Assembly: GCA_023935145.1 (NCBI GenBank)
Contig: CM043704.1
Location: forward strand, 95,567,873 to 95,631,872
DNA length: 64,000 nucleotides
Direction of reading: 5' to 3'
Source: Bretschneidera sinensis
Lineage: Eukaryota > Streptophyta > Magnoliopsida > Brassicales > Akaniaceae
Numbering within the stretch: position 1 is the stretch's first letter; each line of letters opens with the position of its first letter. Below, piece after piece: positions 23,075 to 33,269 of this stretch. Made by a program: the position numbers and the translations under genes. The notes under the pieces were generated by a model. It worked only from the letters and a program-made list of their open reading frames with translations. It was not told the DNA's origin and made no database searches.

Positions 23075-23334
23075 GGATGCATTTAGTTACGAAAAAAAAT
23101 TTGATTCTATTTTATTTAATATTTTCTTTAACAATAACATAGTTTGAATAACAATATTTCTCTTCCCAACATCATATTATAAAAGTTGGGAAAGAAAAAA
23201 AATGGGTTTCCAACTTTTTCAATATTATGTTGGAAGGAGAAAGATTGTTTTCTAAATTATGTTAAAAATATCCAAATTGTTGAGAAAAGTGTTAAGGACA
23301 ATAAAAATATAAATTTTCACAACTAAATAGACCC
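23075..23334. mobile_element. Tourist-like (PIF/Harbinger) MITE
   Basis: A 260-bp non-coding element. Inverted ends read GGATGCATTTAGTTACGAAA on the left and GGGTCTATTTAGTTGTGAAA on the right. TAA flanks it at 23072-23074 and 23335-23337, the PIF/Harbinger target duplication. The interior also carries TTGGGAA-type palindromic blocks. Confidence 0.7.
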
Positions 23335-23936
23335 TAAACAATATATAGCGTCTTTGTTGTTTTGTCATAAATTATTCCTAAAGCTAGGGCCAACATGACC
23401 TAAAACTAGAAGTAACCTTTGTTAACCATGTGAGTAAAGTTAAATTACATGTATCCTATGTGACAATAAATAATTTTACACGGTTATAGATTGACTAACT
23501 GAATATTTTTGTTGATTTATTTTTCATTTTTACTAAACACTACTTTAAACAAATAATTTTTTTCTTATATAGATATTGTCTATAATATTTTTAAATCATA
23601 AGTTATAGACAAGTCATTCACCATCTAGTCTCACTATCAATTAGAACCAACGACCTAATACTTTCTAGAATTTAATTTCTTTTTCTATTGCTCATTGCAC
23701 CCTCGAATAAAAAAAATGTTTATACAAGTTTCATTTATGTTCATGAACAAACTCGAGCTTAGCTCAAAAAGGAACTTGAACTCGAGTCGCTTATATAATT
23801 GAGTCAAGTTTCAACCAAATTCAGTTTCGTAAAGCTCCAACAAAGTTATTGAAGCTCATTTAAAACTTGAGTTAGGCTGAAACTTGGTTAAAGTTTGAGC
23901 TAGATTAGAATCTTAGTGATTTTAAACAAACTTTTT

Positions 23937-24384
23937 AGGCTAAATTGCAAATTTCATTCTTAGTTTAGGGTCAAATGGCATATTCTGCTTTTAGTTTTCA
24001 AAATGAACAATTTAACCATTGATTTTAACAAATTTGTGCAATCTCTATCTTTTATCTGATTTCGTTTGATTTCCGTCAAAATCTCCATCGAATATAGCGC
24101 GCGCATACCCTTCGGCGTCAAAATTCTTGCCACATCAGCACTGGTCAACGCTCCACTCGAGAAATTAAAAAAAGGCTAAATTGTAATTTTTTCCTCAATC
24201 TAGGGTTGAGTGACACATTTCTCACTTAATTTTTAAAAGGAACAATTTAACCTTTAACTTTAACAAATTGGTGTAATCTTATCTTTCATTTAATTCCGTT
24301 TGATTTCCGTCAAAATCTCTATTACGTGTAATTCACACAAACTCTTTGACGTCAAAATCTTCGTCGTATCAGCACTGACGAGAA
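23937..24384. repeat. Diverged tandem duplication, 236-bp period
   Basis: Two copies start at AGGCTAAATTG (23937 and 24173) and share ordered blocks, including GAACAATTTAACC, TTTGATTTCCGTCAAAATCT and ATCAGCACTG. Both end near a GACGTCAAAAT or GGCGTCAAAAT motif. Neither copy encodes a protein. It may be a non-autonomous mobile element that inserted twice or duplicated locally. Confidence 0.7.
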
Positions 24385-24840
24385 AAAAAATAAAAGACTG
24401 AAACAATAATAAAACTTGACGGTTAAAAAAACAAAAATACAATAGAATCTAAACTCTAAATCATTAAAAATTTTGACGAGAACTTAACAAAAGTAAAGAA
24501 TGCAGCTATGGTGCTGTTCTTAACTGCTTAAATATATTGAGCTCATAGTCAAAAGAAAAAGTTTATGGGAGCACTGTGGTCAAATAGATTGTGGATAATT
24601 GGGTTCACTGACATGTTCATGTTATGACTTACGACTTATGAGACCAAATACAAATGACAACAATCTAGGAGGTTGCATAAAATTTCTACAACGTGATACT
24701 GCCAGCAAATTTGATTCTCCATTTTCAAAAACGTATGATTCTTCATGCTTTATACTCGAGTCTCCAATCTTTAAAATGGTGTGGAGAGACCATTATACTC
24801 CAGCTCTGGCCTATAGATGCCTAAAATTTTATAATCTTAC

Positions 24841-25384
24841 AGGTTATGTTTGGCGCTTTGATAGGGTAAGATGGTTGAATAGGATAGAGAATGGATAATG
24901 TTTTAACTATCTCATATTTGAAGCACATTGAGTAAAATATTGATAAATTAAAAATACTTAGAATATATGTCTTAGGGGATATCTGGATTTTTTTTTGGTT
25001 TCTCTGTCTCATATTGTTTGAACATTTTGAATTTTTGATGTAATTTTGACATATATTTTTATTAAATATTTTCTTGAATTAAAATCGTAAATTTTTTTTT
25101 ACAAAAACCAATATACTCTATAAAAATATATTTAAAAAACAGATAATTTATTAATTTAAAATTATCGAAAAAATTAATCATATAATTATATAAATAGTAT
25201 TACAAAACAAAATAAAGGTAATAAAATAATTTTGCATCGCTACTCAACTAAATAAACCTTATACACCCACCATAGGGGATGTACAAACACTACTCTATTT
25301 AATACAAAATTTTGTACTAAACAACTGATAGGATAAGGTAAGAGTCCTACTCACTCCTTAGCTTAGCTATCGTACCAAACGAAA
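24841..25384. mobile_element. Possible non-autonomous DNA element
   Basis: The ends are loosely inverted. The left has GTTTGGCGCTTTGATAGGGT, and the right, read from the other strand, has GTTTGGTACGATAGCTAAGC. Both are followed by a TAGGA-containing stretch. I see no clear target duplication and the interior is AT-rich and non-coding. Low confidence. Confidence 0.3.
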
Positions 25385-27207
25385 AGCATCTCTTTATGGT
25401 TAGGTTTTTATCAAAATTCAATTTAATTCCATAGATTAGTGTGCTTGATTTGCTAATTAGATGTGTAGTTAATTTACAAATGAGTTGATTTCAGGTTTGG
25501 TTTAAGAATAAAAATATATAATTTATTTACAAATAAATTCTAGTAAAATTGATTAAATTTTATACAAATTCTATCAATCAAAATTGATAGAATTTGCTAA
25601 TGAACTAACACATGAGCCTTTACAAACTTTAAAGGATAAATTATTCTTCTCTATTACTTTATTTCCAGGATATTTCTCTACCTTTACAAGAGTTTCTCAC
25701 GTTTTTACAACATAGTCTCATTTCAATTCTATAGTTTAAGTAAGACTATACTAAACATAAAAATTTATTTGAGTCCATTTGTAAATAAATTCTATTTTCA
25801 GTTCATTTGCAAATGAATTATAGTTCCAGTTCATTTGGAAATTGGATGGATTTTATACTTAAGTTCATATCAAACGGAGTGTAAAATTTAAACCACTTTA
25901 ATAAATAATGTGGTATTTGATGAGACGGTTTTATCGACATAAAGACCAAGTTGAATCAAAGTTATTAGTTCAATAAACACATATAGACAATTAATAATCG
26001 GGGGACCAAAATGTTTTTTTTTTCAAATAATAGGGAGGCCATTTATATAATTTAGTTTTTTTAATAGTAGATGATCAACAAGAAAAACTAAAATATCTCT
26101 TGCATAACTGTTTTTAATTTTCTTTGAATTTTTTTATTTGTTTCCCAAAAACATGCCGGAGGTTTGTAAGGCTTTACATGTATTTCATGCATAAAAAAAA
26201 ACCCACTAATTTCGATTGTATTGTAGATGACGCGATGCTATTGAGTATTAAGCTAAAGTGTTTGATGGAAAATATAACAATTAAAAGTGAGAGGTGCTAA
26301 TTGATATTTGATTAAGCGCAAGTGCGTCAACATGTATGATAAATGTATTTATTGTTTAATGAAGTGATAATAACTTGGATCGGAATTAAGACATTAATCT
26401 TAAATTTGATTAAAACTAGAACAATATAGTTAATCTAGCATGACTCTTGTATAAGGATGATATACACAAAATCAATACGTTTTGTTTCCTAAAGCGTAGT
26501 CTCAAAGAACACTCTACTCTGTGCATGGTTTTTTTTTACTGGCTCGAGTTTAAATTCAATTATTTAGATTAATTGAAAATTTTATTAATAATTTTAAAGA
26601 ATTTTATTAATAATGTAAATTTTTAAATCTCACACCTATATTGATATTATCAATAAAACTTCTCAAGTGAAGTTTAATGGCTCATATCCGAGTCAGGTAA
26701 TTAAAATACTCCTTAAATAAACATCTTCTTCCTTAATAGATAATTTCACTTGAGCAAATAAAAAAGTACTCTCACATTTGTGCAGCTAGTAGCTACATAT
26801 AACAAACTTGTAGCACTCTTAAGGACACCTTTTTTTAGTAGAATAAGGAAATGGCTTTGAAATTTCGGTTCCTTAACATTGACTCCAAAAAAAATGAAAA
26901 AAAATTATTTATTCCTTTTGATTTCTAAGGAATTTCATTTCAAGAATCCGGCTCTCTTTCTCCATTCAACAATCAGGATTTAAGAGCCCAATTCAACACG
27001 AGAGAGAGGGGAGGAGTTAATCCCTTGGGAAGAATTTCTTTCTCTCTATACAGAAATCTATCAAACTCTCTGCGTGTTCTTCAATAACAACTGATCGTTG
27101 TTTTAGTTGTTTAAATCTTCTCTAAATCCACCAAATCCAAAACTCCATAAATATCGCTCTCGTTTTTTTCAATTTCTAAGCACACGAACCACCGTAGGTT
27201 TGGTGTT
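25385..27207. other. Intergenic, no gene recognised
   Basis: AT-rich with no domain on either strand. The last part (about 26960-27210) is CT-rich and leader-like, ahead of a solo LTR that separates it from the broken ketoacyl-CoA synthase promoter. No splice pattern could be fixed. Confidence 0.4.
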
Positions 27208-27212
27208 TTCTT

Positions 27213-27567
27213 TGTTAATGCCAAAAATGTGCTGCTGAGTTGGGAGCCGGGCCTCGAAAAAATCTACACAGAAAAGACAAGGTAAGTTAAGGAGTTGTCG
27301 GAGAGGATGCTCAGATGCTTTAGTTAGTGTGATTTTTTAGAAAGGCGAAGATGACGGTGCGTTTTAGTAGGTAAAAAAAATACTTGATCCTTTGGATACG
27401 CATACCTGGCCTTTTTATAGAGCTTTGGGGATGAGGTGACTCGTGTACCAAGGACGAGGATATTATGGAGATCTCTTGAATCAGGGTTATCCACTTATTG
27501 TTTTACTATTTTGGCTCGAGATTGTCACGTGTTGCTTTTTCATTGGGTGTCTTTTTGAATCGTATCA
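27213..27567 (-). mobile_element. Solo LTR related to E1 and E2
   Basis: The 355-bp sequence begins TGTTAATGCC and ends CGTATCA on the plus strand. Near its left end it shares GCTGAGTTGG-type sequence, and in mid-region CTTTTTATAG, with the E1 LTRs. The perfect 5-bp duplication TTCTT flanks it (27208-27212 and 27568-27572). No internal region or second LTR is present, so it fits LTR-LTR recombination after a full insertion. Confidence 0.85.
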
Positions 27568-27996
27568 TTCTTTATTGACAAATAATAAATAAATTGTATG
27601 TAAATAATAAACAAAGAGAACATAAAAATAAAAATAAATGAGAAACAATGTTTATCGACTTATCAAACTTAGTGATTGGTCCGCAGTAGAAAAGTATCTC
27701 ATTATAAGTTGAGAGTACAAGATTTTGTGTAGATAGTAGATTTCTGAACGTATGAGATGCTAACTGAGTTTTGCTCAATTTTCAATGTTGATCTCTTTCT
27801 TTTCCGTGTTTGATCTTGAAAACTGAAAGACAATTTATAGGTATTTATTGGATTACTATGCCGTGCTATGTAGTAGTTTGCTTTTGAATACTGAAATTAT
27901 TGATCTGACGACTGAAATTGTTGGTCACTGTACAGTCACTGTGTATTTGACGACCGTGCACTTGTCTTTTTTTCTCTATAACACTCTTATTCACTG

Positions 27997-28002
27997 TATA
28001 TA
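27997..28002 (+). promoter_or_regulatory. TATA box of the broken ketoacyl-CoA synthase gene
   Basis: TATATA lies 100 bp before the start codon at 28097, with a CT-rich leader between them. The promoter-leader-ATG order of a normal gene is kept even though the gene is broken. Confidence 0.5.
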
Positions 28003-28096
28003 CCCCAACTCTCCTCTCCTCGTTTATCAACGTAAAGAACCCACTTCAAATCACTGTTTTCTTCACTGGAGAACCCTTTACTCAAAAGCACCCACC

Positions 28097-28718
28097 ATGA
28101 GTAATGGAGGAGGAATCCAGATCCAGCCAGAGACCAAGAGGCTGCCAGATTTCTTGTAGAGTGTGAACTTGAAGTATGTCAAGTTGGGTTACCACTACTT
28201 GACGACGCGTCTCTTGACCCTTTGCTTGGTCCCTTTAATGGTGGTCATTGTCATTGAAGCATCGAAGATGAACCCAGATGACATTCACCAACTATTGGCT
28301 CCACCTCCAGTACAATCTGGTCTGTGTTATTACCTGCTCTGTTTTTCTCGTTTTAGGATCCACCGCGTACATCATGCCATTTAATTGGTGGACTACTCGT
28401 GTTATCGTCCTCCGTCACATTAAAAGTCAAGTACAATCCATTCATGAATCACTCAAGGCTCACTGGAGATTTCGATGAATCTTCTCTCAAGTTTCAAGGA
28501 AAGATATTGGAGCGTTCAGGGCTTGGAGAGGAGACTTACCTGCCTGAGGCGATGCGTTACATCCCGCCGAGGCCATCAATGGCGGCTGCAAGAGAGGAGG
28601 CAGAGCAGGTGATGTTTGGTGCATTGGATAATCTCTTTGCTAATACTAATGTTAAGCGTAAAGATATTGGCATTCTTGTTGTGAATTGTAGTTTGTTTAA
28701 TCCAACACCATCTCTATT
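28097..28718 (+). pseudogene. 3-ketoacyl-CoA synthase, 5' half of a broken gene
   Basis: The family condenses malonyl-CoA with acyl-CoA in very-long-chain fatty-acid elongation for waxes and lipids, at the ER membrane. The start matches the KCS N-terminus (LPDFL, then SVNLKYVKLGYHYL). A TAG replaces the expected Gln codon at 28157-28159. An extra T near 28295 shifts the frame, a short deletion has removed residues around 28382-28390, and one base is missing near 28422. Domain blocks seen across frames include HSRLTGDFDESSLKFQGK, RSGLGEETYLPEAM and KDIGILVVNCSLFNPTPS. The coding sequence is then cut by E2 and resumes at 36355 without loss of codons. Confidence 0.93.
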
Positions 28719-29295
28719 TGATACTACCTAAAAATAACCCCTCCAATAGGAAGATGACACGTGGATTATCTTGAAGCCAGGCTGCAAGAAGCCACGCGGA
28801 AGACCCAGGCTCGAACAGCTGGGCCTCCAGGTCATGACCACCTTTCAGGACATCATTGCCCCCAGCTGGGCCTCCACGTCACCACCGCCCTCGAGGCCAT
28901 CATTGCCCAACAAAGTTGGAACGTCAGGTCACCAACCGCTCTTAAACGTGGATGGCTCCTGATCAAGCCAACGAGGCAAAGCCCTAGTGGATGGCTCCCA
29001 GCCACCCAGCTGGGCCTCCTAGACCTCATTACCCAACCCAGTTGGGGCATCGGATCATCGCAGCCTTAGGCAAAGTGCCGCCTTCAAAAACCCTATAAAA
29101 AGGGTCAGGTACGCATTCCAAATGATCCAACTTCTCACACAAAACACACAAGGGAACACTTGTCCCCTGCATACACCTTATCACGCTCTAACTTAAGCTT
29201 CAGAGAATCCCCGGAGGCACCCCTCCGGCGACCCCATAGTTTATACCTTGTTCCCTGTGGAGGTACATCCAAGGCTCACTTTTTTGGCATCAACA
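28719..29295 (+). repeat. 5' LTR of E2
   Basis: 577 bp from TGATACTACC to GGCATCAACA. The TATA box TATAAAA is at 29094-29100. CAGCTGGGCCTCCA occurs at 28816-28829 and 28863-28876; the 3' LTR has lost one copy together with the 47-bp interval. Confidence 0.93.
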
Positions 29296-29319
29296 GATTG
29301 GCACCGTCCGTAGGAAAGC
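29296..29319 (+). other. Primer-binding site region of E2
   Basis: GATTGGCACCGTCCGTAGGA lies directly after the 5' LTR and matches the same position of E1 apart from a few bases. The primer tRNA is not assigned. Confidence 0.6.
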
Positions 29320-29373
29320 CGCATCTTTCGCTTACAGTAACAACGAAAAAAGTCATAGAACTCATCTATTGCC

Positions 29374-30790
29374 ATGCGCCCAAAACCTCTGTCAGGGATC
29401 GTGGAGAAGGCACACCACGATCTGGGGCAAGCTCGTCGGCTGACTCTGAAGCCCAGCCCAACCTGGCCACTCTCCAGGTGCAGTACGTGACCCTTGCGCA
29501 GCTAGTGACCGACCTAGCCACCGAAGTCCGAGGAAGAGTGCTACGTACTGCAACACCACTCATACAACCAGATCCTAGTCACGATGGTTCGGCCGGCCAC
29601 TGGCCATTAATTGATGGCTGTTCAGTGACAGCATCACATCTGCCTCGCGTGGTCAAGTCCGGGAGCAGTCTCTCATCTAAACACAGTGAAGGCCTAGACA
29701 AGTGGCTTGAGGACATAGAGGAACGAATCAACGAGGTGTTACGAGGCCGTGGTCATAATATTCTAGAGGAACTCAATGTACATGACCCACCTTTCGCTCA
29801 GGAGGTCCTCAAAGCCCCCCTCCCGCCAAACTTCCGCATGCCTCAGATAACACCATATGATGGGTCCAGTGACCCTTTAGATCACCTTCAACAATACATA
29901 ACTACTATGACGCTCCATAGGCACGCTGACCTTGTGATGTGTCGAGTGTTTCCTTTAATACTTGAAAAGGCAGCCGGAACGTGGTATTCCCACTTGCAAC
30001 CAGGAAGCATCCGAACTTTTAAAGAATTGAGCTATGCCTTCGCCTCACATTTCATCAACAGCAAATGATCAAAAAAGACCTCGGAATCGCTGTTCAACAT
30101 CGTCCAACTGAAAAGAGAAAAACTCCGAGCCTATATCTCACGATTCAACCCATCTCTTGGGACATCCCAGATTTTGATCCCAGCGTCCAGCTGTTGGCTT
30201 TAAAAAATGGGCTGAGATTCAGAATCTTTAGTTCGAAACTTACCAGACGCCCACCCCTTGATATGGGTGAAGCCTTGGCCCGAGCCGAGAAATATATGCT
30301 AGCGGAAGATGACCAGGCATTCCGTAAGGAGCGAGAAGGGGACGTAGAGAAGCAAAAAAGAAGTCCAATTAGCCCGAGCCATGAGCCTGTGCAATGGCAA
30401 TATCGTGATGATAGATCAAAGGCCCCAAGACCGGTTGAAAACAGGCCTCATACTCTCCGACCCTTCGGAGGGTCACCCTTCGGAGTTGGGCCCGGTGACC
30501 CCAGGCCACCCGACAACTATACCCCGCTGAATACATCAAAGAACAACATCTTACTGCAAATCCACGACAAAGACCTCTTGCAGTGGCCCCCGTGGCCTCC
30601 GACCCTCAACCCAGATCGAAGTGCTTGGTGTCGATTCCACAAAAATTACGGCCATGATATTGAGGACTGCAAAGTGCTCAAAAACCAGATCGAGGCTCTT
30701 ATTCATAGAGGATATCTAAAGGAATTTACTGGTCCGCAGATAGAGAAGATCGTAGAGCGATCCCGAAGAAGCCCTGAACGTCCATTTGAA
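29374..30790 (+). pseudogene. E2 gag
   Basis: The likely start is ATG 29374 by comparison with E1, but the frame slips soon after. The frame that is open to 30068 carries NLATLQVQYVTLAQLVTDL, the gag core (CRVFPLILEKAAGTWYSHL) and FKELSYAFASHFINSK. A stop and frameshift follow at 30066. The next open frame holds LARAEKYMLAEDDQAFRKER and a zinc-knuckle variant CRFHKNYGHDIEDC (CX2HX4HX4C) near 30630-30670. Confidence 0.85.
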
Positions 30791-30849
30791 CGAACTAGGC
30801 TCATCCGACCTATTCAGAGGAATACAGAACCAAGTCACAAAGAACCAAA

Positions 30850-31480
30850 CCAAAAGAAGCCAGACATCCCCGTGGCTAGGATCATTAAGACCATTTGTGG
30901 AGGACCCGCAATGGGAGGTACGTCCAACAATCGTGGAAAATCATATGCCAGGTCAATGGCTTCTGTCACTGGCCCCTACAAACGACATAAGGGAGATGGA
31001 ACCATCTCATTTTCAAATGAAGACTTACAAGGAATTCAAACCCCACACAATGATGCCATGGTAATTTCCCTCATCATGGCCAACCAAGAAATAAGACGAG
31101 TCCTGGTCGATAATGGGATCTCAGCCGACATTCGTTTTTTATAATGCTTTTCAACAGATGCAATTGGGAGATTCCCAAGTAGAGTTGGTCTCCACTCCAC
31201 TCTATGGCTTCTCGGGATGACCAGTCTTTACAGAGGGCGGCATAACCCTCCCCGTAACTGCAGGAACACCCCTTCAGGTAACAACCGTGTAGACTACCTT
31301 TTTGATAGTTCGGCAGCCCTCATCCTATAATATGATACTTGAGCGACCTACACTGAACAAGCTCCGAGCGGTTGTCTCTACCCACCACCTCAAAATTAAA
31401 TTCCCTACCAAGGAAGGAGTAGGCGAAATCAAAGGAGATCAACATATCTTAAGATCATGTTATCTCAGTTCGGTAAGAAA
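30850..31480 (+). pseudogene. E2 aspartic protease region
   Basis: Preceded by IIKTICGGPAMGG, as in E1. The protease motif is VLVDNGISADIRF, with Asp-Asn-Gly kept but the following Ser changed to Ile, and a stop just after at 31142-31144. The later part (NMILERPTLNKLRAVVSTHH) is in a different frame from 31302. Confidence 0.8.
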
Positions 31481-31898
31481 AAGCAAAAAGGTGGAAGCCC
31501 TCCCGCTTGAACTAGACAATCTTAGAGATGAAGGGAGCAACTCAAGAGGCCAACCAATAGAAAAGTTAACCGTTATCCCACTCGGTGAAGACAGCACTCG
31601 AACTATTCAAATCGGTTCAAACCTACCCGAAACACTCAAGGAGTCCTTGCTCGCCCTCCTTCGGGCAAACCAAGATCTATTTGCTTCGACCGCTACTGAT
31701 ATGCCTGGCACCAGCCCAGATGTCATCGTACACCAACTGAGTGTGGATCCGAAGCACAAGCCGGTCATCCAAAAGAAAAGGTCCTTTGCCCCCGAACGAC
31801 AAGCAGTCGTTCGAGTAGAAGTACTTCATAAACCTGATGTTTCTGAAAGAATGGTGAAGTGGTCCATAGAATTGGGCAAGTTCAACGTTCGCTATTGA
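31481..31898 (+). pseudogene. E2 reverse transcriptase remnant with a large in-frame deletion
   Basis: The frame runs from VIQKKRSFAPERQAVVRVE straight into VLHKPDVSERMVKWSIEL. In E1 these two segments are about 1 kb apart, with the whole RT palm, YLDD and first RNase H between them. The deletion keeps the reading frame but removes all RT activity. Confidence 0.88.
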
Positions 31899-32351
31899 CC
31901 TCGGGCAGCTATTAAGGGCCAGACCTTAGCTGACTTTGTCATGGAAACCACTCTGCCAAGGGAAGAACCATCTCAGGAAACTGATGGAACGAATCTGTTC
32001 CCACAATGGACCCTTCATGTCGACGGATCCTCTACCAACACTGGAAGTAGCGCCGGGTTCATCATCAGCAGTCTGAATAATTTCACTATTGAATATGCCT
32101 TGAGGTTTGACTTTAAGGCATCCAACAACGAGGCCGAGTACGAGGCTTTGCTCGCAGGAATGAAACTCGCCGAGGTACTTTCCATAAAAAGTTTGAATGC
32201 ATATAGAACCTCTCAGCTGGTGGTAAGCCAGATTAATGGTGAGTTTGAAGCAAGAGGGGAAAAGATCGCTCGTTATCTTACAAAAGCCAAAGCACTAGCA
32301 GCAAAGTTTGTAGTATTTCGCATTAGCCAAATTCTGTGGGCTGAAAATTAA
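31899..32351 (+). pseudogene. E2 second RNase H domain, catalytic Asp lost
   Basis: LHVDGSSTNTGSSAG and NNEAEYEALLAGMKLAEVL keep two acidic positions. Where E1 has AYSDSQLVV, this copy has AYRTSQLVV, so the third catalytic Asp is replaced. A TAA near 32349 stops the frame just before the last acidic position (KADSLARLAS follows out of frame context). Confidence 0.82.
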
Positions 32352-32483
32352 AAGGCTGACTCCTTAGCCCGGCTCGCATCATCCCGCTCACTCGAACCAA
32401 GACGGGCAATTTATCTCGAAACACTTATCGTGCCCAACATTGATGAAACTCTGATACTCCCTGTGGACGGTAAAGAAACATAG

Positions 32484-33209
32484 ATGAGTCCTATTCTCAG
32501 GTGCCTACGCGATGGTCACCTACCAGACAACAAAAACGTGGCCCGGAAGGTTATGTCTCAGGCAGCGCGGTATGCTATTTTGGATGGTCAGTTGTATAAA
32601 AGAAGCCTCACAATGTCCTACCTAAAATGTCTTGATCCAACCGAAGCCAATTACGCTCTCCGAGAGGTCCATAAAGAAATATGTGGAAATCATCTTAGAA
32701 GGAGGGCTTTGGCATTCAAGATCCTTCCCCAAGGGTGTTATTGGCTTAAAATAAGGGAAGAAGCTATGGAACTGGTTAAAAAATGTAAAAGCTGCCAACA
32801 GTATGCCACTATGCCACATAAACCAACAACTCTCCTCACTCCAATCACTAGTCCGCTTCCCTTCGCTATGTGAGGCATGGACCTTCTTGGACCTTTCCCC
32901 AAAGCAGCTGGCCAGCGGAAGTACCTTATAGTGGCAATCGACTACTTTACAAAGTGGGTAGAAGCCGATCCCTTGGCCAGCATCACCGATTATCAGGCCC
33001 GAGGTTTCGTCTGAAAGACGATCGTATATCGGTTCGGAGTACCTCGGGTGTTGGTAACAGACAACGGCAAACAGTTCGATAGTGCTCGGTTCAAAACATT
33101 CTGCGAGGAATTGCATATCGAACATCGCTTCTCCTCAGTAAGATACTCCCAAGCTAACGGACAAGCCGAGGTCACCAACCGAACGCTTCTCCAAGGCATC
33201 AAAAGGTGA
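32484..33209 (+). pseudogene. E2 integrase, C-terminus deleted
   Basis: The zinc-binding part has VHKEICGNH and CKSCQQYA (H-H-C-C). A TGA at 32871-32873 stands where Trp or Arg is expected, and then the core continues in frame with MDLLGPFPKAAGQRKYLIV, DYFTKWVEADPLASI and TDNGKQFDSARF. Another TGA is near 33012. The frame ends after TNRTLLQGIKR, and the C-terminal part seen in E1 is absent. Confidence 0.85.
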
Positions 33210-33269
33210 ATAGTGTTGGAAAGCAGAAAATACAAAGGTTAAGTTATAAACGATAAAACGACAACTTTC

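Noticed and set aside
28761..29069. ORFs in the E2 5' LTR
   Set aside because: They lie wholly within LTR sequence, overlap on both strands and are not preserved in the 3' LTR.
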